Positions 14,790 through 21,749 of a DNA stretch of 21,749 nucleotides are shown piece after piece; the stretch's first letter is position 1, and every line of letters begins with the position of its first letter. Both the position numbers and the translations under genes were made by a program. Origin of the DNA: an uncultured Lachnospiraceae bacterium (GTDB lineage Bacteria > Bacillota > Clostridia > Lachnospirales > Lachnospiraceae); contig URUU01000039.1 in the NCBI GenBank assembly GCA_900551235.1, positions 1-21,749 on the forward strand, given 5' to 3'. The notes below the pieces were generated by a model. The model did not search any database and was not told where the DNA came from. It saw only the letters and a program-made list of their open reading frames with translations.

Positions 14790-15653
14790 ATGAAAAAAGT
14801 ATTATGTGCAATATTCCTGTTTGTGGCAGGTATGTTGTGTTTCCGGCAGAATGTGATGGCGGCCGGAGCAGCAACCGTTACGGTAAAAGGCGATACCTTA
14901 AATGAAAACAGTACAGACTGGAAAGTAACCTGTGCGATAAGCGGTGATGCAAAGATTACAAACGGCAAGATACGTGTGACTTACGACGGAAGCAAATTGA
15001 AGCTGGTTTCAGCAGCTGCCGGTTCTCTGATCAGCAATGCACTGCCAAGCATCAATGATCCGTTAACAGGAAACAAGCAGGAAGGCGAAGTGGTTCTGGT
15101 ATTTGCTTCCGCTTCGGAGATGGATGCAAATGGCGAACTGTTACAACTTACGTTTCAGGCAGCCTCCGGACAATTGAAAAGCGGTGATGCCATTACTGTA
15201 TCAGCAGCAACAGAAGAACTGGCAGATAATACAGAAAACATCAGCGTGACAGATGTGCCTCTGAATGTAACGGTCGGAAGCAGTACAGACAATATTTCCG
15301 GAAATGGAACGGATCATGGAAGCGGCACAGTTTCCACAGAAGAGCAGACAAGAGGTTCGGGCACCAGCACTGTGCAGAGTCAGACAAATACCGGAATCGA
15401 GACACCGGAGACTTCTGCAAATGCAGACACCGGAAATGTATCTCAGGGCAGCAGTACATCCGGCACAGCTTCCGGATCCCAGACAACTGGAAACAGCAGC
15501 AATTCTGCTTCTTCCACGCAGAGTGAGACGACACAGACAGTCCGGTCTGCAAAGACAGGGGATAACACGAACGTCCTGCGTCCGCTTATTATAGCAGTGA
15601 TCGCACTGCTGGTGCTGGCAGGTGGCTTTATATGGTCAAAGAAAAAGAAATAA
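14790..15653 (+). CDS. Secreted cohesin-domain protein with Ser/Thr-rich stalk and C-terminal anchor
   Basis: A 287-residue surface protein. A signal peptide (MKKVLCAIFLFVAGML..., ending near MAAG) is followed by one cohesin-type beta-sandwich (about 30-160; NGKIRVTYDGSKLKLV, EGEVVLVFASASEM, NGELLQLTFQA). Then come a low-complexity Ser/Thr/Gly/Gln stalk of about 90 residues, an SAKTGDN motif, a hydrophobic helix (PLIIAVIALLVLAGGFIW) and a KKKK tail. The tail layout is that of a sortase substrate, but the usual LPxTG is replaced by SAKTGD, so covalent anchoring is uncertain and plain membrane anchoring is possible. Cohesins bind dockerins of partner proteins. A dockerin fragment lies at 16397-16573. 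The ATG at 14790 was preferred to that at 14784 because it lies 9 nt, not 3, from GGAGG. Confidence 0.85.
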   Translation: MKKVLCAIFLFVAGMLCFRQNVMAAGAATVTVKGDTLNENSTDWKVTCAISGDAKITNGKIRVTYDGSKLKLVSAAAGSLISNALPSINDPLTGNKQEGEVVLVFASASEMDANGELLQLTFQAASGQLKSGDAITVSAATEELADNTENISVTDVPLNVTVGSSTDNISGNGTDHGSGTVSTEEQTRGSGTSTVQSQTNTGIETPETSANADTGNVSQGSSTSGTASGSQTTGNSSNSASSTQSETTQTVRSAKTGDNTNVLRPLIIAVIALLVLAGGFIWSKKKK

Positions 15654-15656
15654 GAA

Positions 15657-15697
15657 CAAAAAAGGCGGCACGCGGATCATCTGCGTGCCGTCTTGCG
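15657..15697. terminator. Bidirectional intrinsic terminator between convergent genes
   Basis: CGGCACGC at 15665-15672 pairs with GCGTGCCG at 15682-15689, extended by GGA/TCT across a TCA loop. Read on the minus strand it is followed by a run of T (complement of AAAAAA at 15657-15662), ideal for the HD gene that ends at 15739. On the plus strand the tail TCTTG is poor in T, so termination of the cohesin gene there is weaker. Confidence 0.75.
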
Positions 15698-15738
15698 GAA
15701 AAAATCTGAAAAAGAAAAAACAGGATACCAGAAAAACA

Positions 15739-16326
15739 TTATGGAAGCAGATTTCCGAGGCGGATATGTTTCTGAAGAATCTCATCGATTACTTCAAATA
15801 ATTTCACAGAGCCATCTTTGGTCTTGCTCTGCCGCCCGTATACCTGCGCTGCTGTTACCTGATGTTCCCGCCAGTCACCGCCGCCATTGCTGTTGTTGAG
15901 CATGAGAGGCTGTAGGTTGTCCATGGCATGGGCAAAGCGGGATTCCGGTGTTTCATTTGCTTCAAACTCATCAAACAGGGCAGACAGTTCTTTTTTCTGG
16001 TCTTCCGGAAGCAGCGAGAAAATCCGTTCTTTTGCAGCTTCTTCTCTTTCTTTCTGGGTTTTCAGCCCTTCGGCATCATAGGCATAGGTATCGCCTGCAT
16101 CGATCTCCACAATGTCATGGATCAGGCACAGGATCATTACGCGTCCGATATTGACTTTTTCGTTAGCGTATTCTTTCAGAAGATATGCCATGATCGCCAT
16201 GTGCCATGCATGTTCAGCATCATTTTCCCTGCGTCCGTGTCCGGATAAATGTGTCTGGCGCAGAATGTTTTTTTCTTTGTCGATTTCCAGTGCAAAGTCC
16301 AGTTGTTTCTGTAAGCGTTCGTTCAT
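15739..16326 (-). CDS. HD-domain phosphohydrolase
   Basis: A 195-residue HD-superfamily protein on the minus strand. The metal-binding set is H39 (in DAEHAWHM), H70-D71 (in CLIHDIVEIDAGD) and D136 (in AMDNLQP), the standard H...HD...D order. The overall pattern (GRRENDAEHAWHMA, LIHDIVEIDAGDTYAYD, LNNSNGGGDWREHQV) matches the HD_3/YfbR-HDDC2-like group, known for 5'-deoxynucleotidase activity on dNMPs; the substrate here is inferred. Start: GGGAGG lies 7 nt before the ATG whose first base is 16326. It is the only minus-strand gene in the window and is convergent with the cohesin gene. Intact. Confidence 0.92.
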   Translation of the reverse strand: MNERLQKQLDFALEIDKEKNILRQTHLSGHGRRENDAEHAWHMAIMAYLLKEYANEKVNIGRVMILCLIHDIVEIDAGDTYAYDAEGLKTQKEREEAAKERIFSLLPEDQKKELSALFDEFEANETPESRFAHAMDNLQPLMLNNSNGGGDWREHQVTAAQVYGRQSKTKDGSVKLFEVIDEILQKHIRLGNLLP

Positions 16327-16396
16327 ATGAAATCCTCCCATGGTTGAAGTAAAAGCTATTGTGGATATTATACACCTGTTTCGGGTATTGGGATAG

Positions 16397-16573
16397 AGTG
16401 ATGCAAAACAAAAACAACAGGATACGGTTTCTCTTCTTCGTGCAGCAGCAGAAATGGAAAGTTTTTCAGAAGAAGATGCAACAAGTGCAGATGTGAATGA
16501 TGATGGCATGGTGGACACCACGGATGCAGTTTTGCTCCTTCGTTATACATCGGAACAGATCAGTGGATTCTGA
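16397..16573 (+). pseudogene. Orphan type I dockerin domain, 3' fragment of a lost gene
   Basis: A frame of about 58 codons ends at TGA 16571-16573 and contains ADVNDDGMVDTTDAVLLL followed by RYTSEQISGF, a textbook dockerin calcium loop plus helix. Before it, DAKQKQQDTVSLLRAAAE is the degenerate first repeat, with helix QDTVSLLRAAAEME. An in-frame TAG (16394-16396) precedes it; there is no start codon with a ribosome binding site and no signal peptide. The piece lies back to back with the start of the HD gene and is followed by a terminator at 16605. It is the last domain of a secreted protein whose rest was deleted. Dockerins bind cohesins, and a cohesin protein is 0.7 kb away. Confidence 0.75.
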
Positions 16574-16604
16574 ATTGGAAAATGAAAAAATAAGGAAAAA
16601 ACGG

Positions 16605-16637
16605 ACAGCGGGAGAAAAACTTCCGCTGTTTGTTTGT
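16605..16637 (+). terminator. Terminator after the dockerin fragment
   Basis: ACAGCGGGA pairs with TTCCGCTGT (9 bp with one G-U) around a short A-rich loop, followed by TTGTTTGTG. It would end the original dockerin-gene transcript and isolate the CotH promoter 16 nt downstream. Confidence 0.7.
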
Positions 16638-16652
16638 GAAGAACAAAAATGT

Positions 16653-16681
16653 TTGACTATTCAAAATCCAACGTTTATAAT
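16653..16681 (+). promoter_or_regulatory. Strong sigma-A promoter of the CotH gene
   Basis: TTGACT at 16653-16658 and a perfect TATAAT at 16676-16681 are separated by exactly 17 bp. The predicted start lies about 65 nt before the ATG at 16754, leaving room for a short leader. The open frame extends upstream through this promoter, which shows the upstream ATG at 16649 is not the true start. Confidence 0.8.
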
Positions 16682-16753
16682 AAAACAGAAACAAAGCAAA
16701 AGAAACGAAAAAGGTTTCGCATTATCCATTATCAAAGGAGAAAAAGAAGGATC

Positions 16754-19639
16754 ATGAAAAGTGAAACAAAAGACAAAAGTGTTTTTTGGATGACAGTCTG
16801 CGCACTGTTCTTTTTCTGTTTTATGCCGATCCGTGCATATGCAGCAGAACAGCAGCTCTCTTACATCGAAAAACTGTATGTAACGGTGAGTTACGGAAGT
16901 GGTGACACACAGACAGAACAGAAAGTAAACTGGCAGTATGCTGACAAAGATGGTTATTATCTGTGTATGCCGGCCGGAGCAGATTTGAGCAATGTAAAGC
17001 TGCATTTTACAGAAGGAAACAGCACTGGAGCAGAAGTTACGGAAGATACTGAAAGTTATGTGATGGCAGGCGGTCAGAAAGTCCATTGCGGAGAGACACT
17101 GGATCTTTCCGGAAAGAGCACACTGCAGATTTCCCTTTCAGGAGGCAGAAGTAAGACAGTCAATATCATACAGTCTGCAGAGATTCCGGCGATGTTTATC
17201 CAGACGGCATCAGGTACACTTGATAAGATCCATGCGAATAAAGCCAACAAGGAAGCAGGTACGATGGCTCTGGTAAAAGCAGATGGCAGCGTAGATTTTA
17301 ACGGCGATCTGAAACAGATCAAAGGCCGCGGAAATTCAACATGGGATTTTGCTAAAAAACCTTACAATATCAAACTGAAAACTTCTTCCGATCTGCTTGG
17401 CATGGGAAAAGGAAAAGGCTGGTGTCTGCTTGCCAATTATACCGACCGTTCCCTGCTTCGAAACCGTATCGTTTATAATCTGGCAGAAGAAGTGGGTATT
17501 CCATTTACCATGGACAGCCGCAACATTGATCTTTATATCAATGGAGATTATATGGGATCTTATCTTATCACAGAAAAGATAGAGATCGGAAAAACCAGAG
17601 TCAATATCACAGATCTGGAAGCCGCTACAAGTGAAGCGAATGGTGGTGCAGATCTTGCGGATTACGAGCAGAAGAGTAAGAACGACAGCAACGAATATCA
17701 GGAAGGTCATAGAAAATGGGTGGATGTTCCAGAAGATCATAATCCGGCAGATATCACAGGAGGATATCTGTTGGAAATGGAACTGCCGGAGCGTTACAAA
17801 GATGAGATCAGCGGTTTTGTGACCACGGGCGGCCAGGCGGTTACTATGAAATGCCCGGAATGTGTATCGAAAGCCCAGATTGACTATATTGCTGATTTTT
17901 ACCAGAAAGTGGAGGATGCCCTGTATTCAAAGGATGGATATTATACAGATGGCGATGGAAACAGACATCCGCTTTCTGAGTATGTAGATATCGAGTCTTT
18001 GGCACGGATGTACCTGATTCAGGAATTTTCCATGAACCTGGATTCCGGGATCACCAGTTTTTATTTCTATAAGGATTCTTATATAACCGGAGATGGAAAA
18101 CTTCATGCTGCACCGGTATGGGATTTTGATGTAGCACTTGGAAACTATCCGTCACGTGATGGCACAAACCTGCAAGATCCGACACAGTGGTGGGCAAGAC
18201 ATTCTACTATGTATGATAACCAAAACAAATATAACGTGATGGCACAGGCAGCACAGAATACAGAAGTATGGGCAAAAGTAAAAGAACTGTGGCAGAGCGA
18301 ATTTATGCCGGCAATCAAAGTACTGCTGGGAGAATCAACGGATTATGAAGCAACGAAGATCAAATCCCTGGATGCCTATAAGGCAGAAGTTTCTGCATCC
18401 GCAGCGATGAACTTTATCCAGTGGCGTGATCTGCTGGAGAATCCGTGGAATCACAGTGCAGAAAGCTTTGTAAATACCGGAACAACGTATGATGCAAACA
18501 TTGAGTATCTGAGAAAATTTATGACACAGAGACGCAATTTTATGAACAGCAATTTATCGGAAAATGGAGGAACCAATCCGGATCCGGCTCCTTTTGCAAA
18601 AACGGTGGAGATCGGAGACGATACTATTTTCCGTGCTGCAGAAAACATCAGCAGTTCCTATGGAGATGTAAAAGTGGAAGAAACAAGCGATGAAGGCGGC
18701 GGAGAAAGTCTTGGATACTGTAACCAGGGAAGTTATACGGTTTACAAAATAAAAGTAAACAAAACAGGCACTTATAAAGTAACAGCACGTGTGGCATCTT
18801 CTGATGGAAGCGGAGGATTTGCTGTTTATGTGGACAGTGATAAGCAAGCGGCACGTTTCCGTGCAGTCAATACCGGAGCATGGCAGACATGGGCAACAAC
18901 AGAAGAGCAGACCGTTTCGCTGGAAGAAGGCGAACATGAGATGCGTATCTACTTTACCGAGAGCGGCATGAATCTGAACTGGCTGCGTTTTGTGAGAGAT
19001 ACCAGTAAGGATCCGGTCGATCCGACACCGACTCCGGATCCAACACCGACTCCAACACCGGATCCATCCAAACCATCACAGGATCAGAATAACAACAGCA
19101 ATACCAATCAGGGCAGCACTCAGAATACTACACAGAATACTACACAGGATACTACACAGAATACTACACAGGATAATACACTGCCTGCAAAGGGAACAAT
19201 CCTTCAGGATGCAGCCGGTATTCTGAAATATCGTGTGACGAAAGCAGATGCAAAAAATGGTACAGTGGAAGTTGCCGGAGTTTTAAAGAAAAAAGCGGCC
19301 GTTACGATTCCGTCAACAGTAACGATAGGCGGCATCACTTACAAAGTAACCGGAATTGCAGAAAAAGCATTTCGGAATAACAAAACGATCAGGAGCGTTG
19401 TGATTGGTGCAAATGTGAAATCTATCGGCAAGCAGGCTTTTGAAAAATGTAAAAAACTTTCTTCCATTACATTCAAAGGAAAGAAAGCACCTGACATTGG
19501 CAAAGCAGCTTTTAAAGGCATCAAGAAAAAAACAAGTGTTCAGGTGGCAGGCAGTATGAAAAAAGGTCAGGTCAAAAAATTGCAGAAACGCATGAAAACC
19601 GCAGCACCTTCTGTAAAGATTACCTATAAGAAAAAATGA
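16754..19639 (+). CDS. Secreted CotH-kinase-family protein with CBM6-like and BspA-type LRR domains
   Basis: A 961-residue extracellular protein. A signal peptide (ending near AYAAEQQ) is followed by a beta-rich N-terminal domain (about 30-146). The CotH domain (about 147-600) has RGNSTWDFAKKPYNIKL, WCLLANYTDRSLLRNRI, DLYINGDYMGSYLITEKIE and PVWDFDVALGNY (DFD near 457-459). A CBM6-like beta-sandwich (about 616-748; FRAAENISS, GGFAVYVDSDKQAARF, LNWLRFVR) leads to a Pro-Thr/Gln-Asn linker and a C-terminal BspA-like LRR region (about 813-961; VTGIAEKAFRNN, SIGKQAFEKC). CotH proteins are atypical secreted kinases that phosphorylate proteins in spore coats and are found fused to dockerins in Ruminococcus cellulosomes. 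No dockerin or anchor is present. AAGGAG at 16735-16740, 13 nt upstream, is the nearest strong site, with AAGG closer. It has its own promoter and terminator. Confidence 0.88.
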   Translation: MKSETKDKSVFWMTVCALFFFCFMPIRAYAAEQQLSYIEKLYVTVSYGSGDTQTEQKVNWQYADKDGYYLCMPAGADLSNVKLHFTEGNSTGAEVTEDTESYVMAGGQKVHCGETLDLSGKSTLQISLSGGRSKTVNIIQSAEIPAMFIQTASGTLDKIHANKANKEAGTMALVKADGSVDFNGDLKQIKGRGNSTWDFAKKPYNIKLKTSSDLLGMGKGKGWCLLANYTDRSLLRNRIVYNLAEEVGIPFTMDSRNIDLYINGDYMGSYLITEKIEIGKTRVNITDLEAATSEANGGADLADYEQKSKNDSNEYQEGHRKWVDVPEDHNPADITGGYLLEMELPERYKDEISGFVTTGGQAVTMKCPECVSKAQIDYIADFYQKVEDALYSKDGYYTDGDGNRHPLSEYVDIESLARMYLIQEFSMNLDSGITSFYFYKDSYITGDGKLHAAPVWDFDVALGNYPSRDGTNLQDPTQWWARHSTMYDNQNKYNVMAQAAQNTEVWAKVKELWQSEFMPAIKVLLGESTDYEATKIKSLDAYKAEVSASAAMNFIQWRDLLENPWNHSAESFVNTGTTYDANIEYLRKFMTQRRNFMNSNLSENGGTNPDPAPFAKTVEIGDDTIFRAAENISSSYGDVKVEETSDEGGGESLGYCNQGSYTVYKIKVNKTGTYKVTARVASSDGSGGFAVYVDSDKQAARFRAVNTGAWQTWATTEEQTVSLEEGEHEMRIYFTESGMNLNWLRFVRDTSKDPVDPTPTPDPTPTPTPDPSKPSQDQNNNSNTNQGSTQNTTQNTTQDTTQNTTQDNTLPAKGTILQDAAGILKYRVTKADAKNGTVEVAGVLKKKAAVTIPSTVTIGGITYKVTGIAEKAFRNNKTIRSVVIGANVKSIGKQAFEKCKKLSSITFKGKKAPDIGKAAFKGIKKKTSVQVAGSMKKGQVKKLQKRMKTAAPSVKITYKKK
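19121..19180 (+). repeat. 12-bp tandem repeats in the CotH linker
   Basis: Units of CAGAATACTACA and CAGGATACTACA repeat about five times, encoding QNTT/QDTT blocks. They follow a Pro-Thr-Asp-Pro stretch at 19021-19075 encoding PTPTPDP-like units. Both are flexible linkers between the CBM6-like and LRR domains; repeat number may vary between strains. Confidence 0.8.
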
Positions 19640-19675
19640 CCGTTCGTTTTTAAATAAAGAATAGTAAGAAACATG

Positions 19676-19725
19676 CCATAGCATACAGAAAATGATTTTC
19701 TGTATGTTATGGTTGTTTTTCTTTT
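19676..19725 (+). terminator. Terminator after the CotH gene
   Basis: A 17-bp stem (CCATAGCATACAGAAAA with TTTTCTGTATGTTATGG, one G-T) closes a TGA loop and is followed by TTGTTTTTCTTTT. A strong intrinsic terminator ending the surface module. Confidence 0.9.
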
Positions 19726-19875
19726 ACGGAAAGTGTGGTAGTATAGTGGTGAAATGAGAGGAAAAACAGGCGGTGGAACAGTTTATGGCGGTTGAAGAAT
19801 GAAATTTCAGGAGACAATGAAAGGATGGAGTATACGGAGAAAAAGTATAACAGAATATGTAAAAGGAGGCATCTT

Positions 19876-20889
19876 ATGAAGAACATAAACTGGGCGGTAC
19901 TTGGTACAGGTGTGATTGCAAATGAAATGGCAGTTGCCCTGAAAAAGAATGGAAAAAATATCTATGCAGTTGGCAATCGAACCCATGAAAAAGCGGTCGC
20001 TTTTGCTGAAAAATATGGCATCGGCAAAGTCTATGCAGATTATAATGAAATGTTTACCGATCCTGACGTTGATGTGATCTATATTACGACACCGCACAAT
20101 ACCCATCTGAGTTTTATGAAAAAGGCCATTGAAAATGGCAAGCATATACTGGTAGAAAAATCAATTACACTCAACAGTGACGAACTGAAGGAAGCATTGG
20201 CGCTTGCAGAAGAAAAGGACGTTATTGTCGGAGAGGCAATGACAATTTTTCATATGCCGATTTATAAAAAACTGAATGAACTTCTGGAGAGCGGTGTACT
20301 TGGAAAAGTAAATCTGATCACGATGAATTTCGGAAGCTTCAAAGAGTACAATATGAGCAGCCGCTTCTTTAACCGCAAGCTTGCCGGCGGTGCGATGCTT
20401 GATATTGGTGTTTATGCACTTTCTTTTATTCGCTGGTTTATGGATTCGAAACCGGATCAGTTGTTGTCACAGGTCAAGCCGGCATCGACGAAAGTGGACG
20501 AGCAGGCAGGATTATTGCTGATGAATAAGCAAGGTCAGATGGCATCGGTTATGCTTTCCCTCCATTCCAAACAGCCAAAACGCGGCATGGTTTCCTGTGA
20601 AAAGGGTTACATAGAAATCATGGAATATCCAAGAGCCTGGGAAGCAAAAATTACTTATACAGAAAGCGGGAAAACAGAGATTATCAAAGCCGGTGAAAAT
20701 GCAGATGCACTTGCATACGAACTGGCAGATATGGAAAAAGCAATAAACGGCGACGTATCCTGTATGCATCTGGATTATACAAAAGATGTCATGGATATGA
20801 TGACAGAATTTCGGAGATCCTGGGGATTTACCTATCCGGAAGAGGAAAAATATATTCCGAGCCAGCGGAAAAAAAGTCAGGAACGATAG
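19876..20889 (+). CDS. Gfo/Idh/MocA-family NAD(P)-dependent oxidoreductase
   Basis: A 337-residue cytosolic oxidoreductase. The N-terminal Rossmann domain has VLGTGVIANEMAVAL (dinucleotide loop), VGNRTHEKAVAFAEKYG, DPDVDVIYITTPHNTH and HILVEKSITLN (the position of the EKP motif, here EKS). The C-terminal beta-sheet domain contains GGAMLDIGVYALSFIRWF, holding the conserved catalytic DxGxY motif. The family oxidises or reduces sugars, inositols, amino sugars or dihydrodiols; the substrate is not evident. The start at 19876 was chosen for AAGGAGG 6 nt upstream and the family N-terminus NINWAVLGTG. The frame is open 28 codons further upstream but has no better site. TraX follows 24 nt downstream, probably in the same transcript. 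Confidence 0.92.
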   Translation: MKNINWAVLGTGVIANEMAVALKKNGKNIYAVGNRTHEKAVAFAEKYGIGKVYADYNEMFTDPDVDVIYITTPHNTHLSFMKKAIENGKHILVEKSITLNSDELKEALALAEEKDVIVGEAMTIFHMPIYKKLNELLESGVLGKVNLITMNFGSFKEYNMSSRFFNRKLAGGAMLDIGVYALSFIRWFMDSKPDQLLSQVKPASTKVDEQAGLLLMNKQGQMASVMLSLHSKQPKRGMVSCEKGYIEIMEYPRAWEAKITYTESGKTEIIKAGENADALAYELADMEKAINGDVSCMHLDYTKDVMDMMTEFRRSWGFTYPEEEKYIPSQRKKSQER

Positions 20890-20913
20890 TTAAAAAATAT
20901 TTGAGGAGAGAGC

Positions 20914-21696
20914 ATGAAAGAACAGATAAAAAATTCAGGAAGTTTTGCAGGGTTTTCCGGAAATCAGTTGAAAATGTTTGCAATCATTGCCATGGCAGCA
21001 GATCATCTGGCATGGACACTCTGTCCAGGTTATGCACATAAAGAAGGGTGGATTCTGCTGATCCATTTTTGTGGCAGGCTGGCGGCACCTGTGATGTGGT
21101 TTATGATTTCGGAAGGTTATGAACATACCAGAAATTTCAGAAAATATCTGCAGAGATTATTTGTGTTTGCCGTCATTTCGCATTTTGCATACAATTTTTG
21201 TTTTGGAATTTCGGTCATACCGTTTCAAGATTCTATATTAAATCAGACCAGTGTAATCTGGGCACTATTTTGTGCGGCATTGGCTTTGTATGTAGATGAC
21301 GATGAAAAAAGGACATTTCCGCTTCAGAACTGGCAGAAGACAGTGCTGATTATTTTGCTGTGCGTTCTGGCCTTTCCATCTGACTGGTCCTGTTTTCCGG
21401 TTCTTTGTACATTACATATCCATAAAAATCGTGGAAATCTCAAAAAACAGGTTCTTGGCATGATGGCATATATTACAATGTATGTGGCAGTATGGTGTCT
21501 GGCAATTGATGCTGTCTATGGGCTGATCCAGTACGGAATTATTATTGTCTGGCCATTTATGCATTTTTATAATGGTACAAGAGGAAAATGGAAAGGCATG
21601 AAATGGTTTTTTTATTTCTTCTATGCAGGACATTTGATTCTGTTGGGAGTGGTGAGGATTTTGTTGTATGGGAATATAGCAACGATTACGGGATAA
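20914..21696 (+). CDS. TraX-family membrane protein
   Basis: A 260-residue polytopic membrane protein with the TraX signature near its N-terminus, LKMFAIIAMAADHLAWTL, followed by IHFCGRLAAPVMWFMISEGYEHTRNFRKYLQRL and at least six further hydrophobic segments. F-plasmid TraX acetylates the pilin N-terminus, but chromosomal TraX proteins of Firmicutes are far from conjugation genes and their acyl acceptor is unknown. They are related to the acyltransferase-3 style of membrane acyltransferases. GGAGAG precedes the ATG. The gene follows the oxidoreductase at 24 nt. Nothing supportable lies in 21697-21749. Confidence 0.88.
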   Translation: MKEQIKNSGSFAGFSGNQLKMFAIIAMAADHLAWTLCPGYAHKEGWILLIHFCGRLAAPVMWFMISEGYEHTRNFRKYLQRLFVFAVISHFAYNFCFGISVIPFQDSILNQTSVIWALFCAALALYVDDDEKRTFPLQNWQKTVLIILLCVLAFPSDWSCFPVLCTLHIHKNRGNLKKQVLGMMAYITMYVAVWCLAIDAVYGLIQYGIIIVWPFMHFYNGTRGKWKGMKWFFYFFYAGHLILLGVVRILLYGNIATITG

Positions 21697-21749
21697 ATAA
21701 GAATTTACGGTGATTTCCTGGCAGGTGTAAGGAATTGAAATGCCGGGTG

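Noticed and set aside
16360..16372. TATAAT-like box on the minus strand upstream of the HD gene
   Set aside because: No -35 element at 16-18 bp spacing; kept out of the feature list although a promoter must exist nearby.
16649..16753. Upstream in-frame start of the CotH gene at 16649
   Set aside because: A near-perfect promoter (16653-16681) lies within this extension, and the signal peptide begins at the later ATG.

Overview
The window looks like a chromosomal segment of a gut Clostridia, most likely a Lachnospiraceae (Blautia/Ruminococcus/Dorea-like). The signs are moderately low GC, strong GGAGG ribosome binding sites, a glycine riboswitch ahead of an AGCS symporter, cohesin/dockerin/CotH/BspA-type surface modules, and small DUF3791/DUF3990 genes. 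This is inferred from gene content, not from a marker gene.

Layout. (1) 1-803: the 3' part of a hybrid histidine kinase, with an ATPase domain and a receiver but no dimerisation domain. (2) 812-2636: a self-contained glycine-responsive unit made of a sigma-A-like promoter, a single-aptamer glycine riboswitch with an intrinsic terminator, an AGCS sodium:glycine/alanine symporter and its own terminator. (3) 2640-8000: an AT-rich accessory region of small unrelated genes. Intact genes (DUF4143 ATPase, small membrane protein, GNAT, LOG-family protein, DUF6483-like protein) alternate with remnants: the 3' end of a DUF3784-like paralogue, a CPBP protease 5' end, an internally deleted and frameshifted isoprenylcysteine methyltransferase, a sugar acetyltransferase 5' end, a flavoprotein 3' half and a DUF6440-like tail. 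Three copies of a promoter-like repeat (around 2777, 5142 and 6791) lie among them. (4) 8011-8920: a compact three-gene operon, DUF3791 - DUF3990 - DUF3791, with ATGA overlaps. It reads as an ADP-ribosyltransferase-like toxin between two candidate partner proteins.

(5) 8964-13113: a MacB/FtsX-type ABC exporter. Its 1139-residue permease carries a long external coiled coil that folds about a central Pro-containing turn. (6) 13151-14647: an RsmF-type rRNA m5C methyltransferase, followed by the orphan 3' end of a surface-protein gene. (7) 14790-19639: a cell-surface module with a cohesin-domain, membrane or wall-anchored protein; a convergent HD-domain phosphohydrolase on the minus strand; an orphan dockerin fragment; and a secreted CotH-kinase/CBM6-like/BspA-LRR protein with its own strong promoter and terminator. 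(8) 19876-21696: a Gfo/Idh/MocA oxidoreductase and a TraX-family membrane protein.

The best candidates for new biology are the DUF3791/DUF3990 operon, the cohesin protein next to a dockerin remnant and a CotH protein, the coiled-coil ABC permease, and the repeat-punctuated region of partly deleted genes. No tRNA, rRNA, CRISPR array, transposase or integrase gene was seen.
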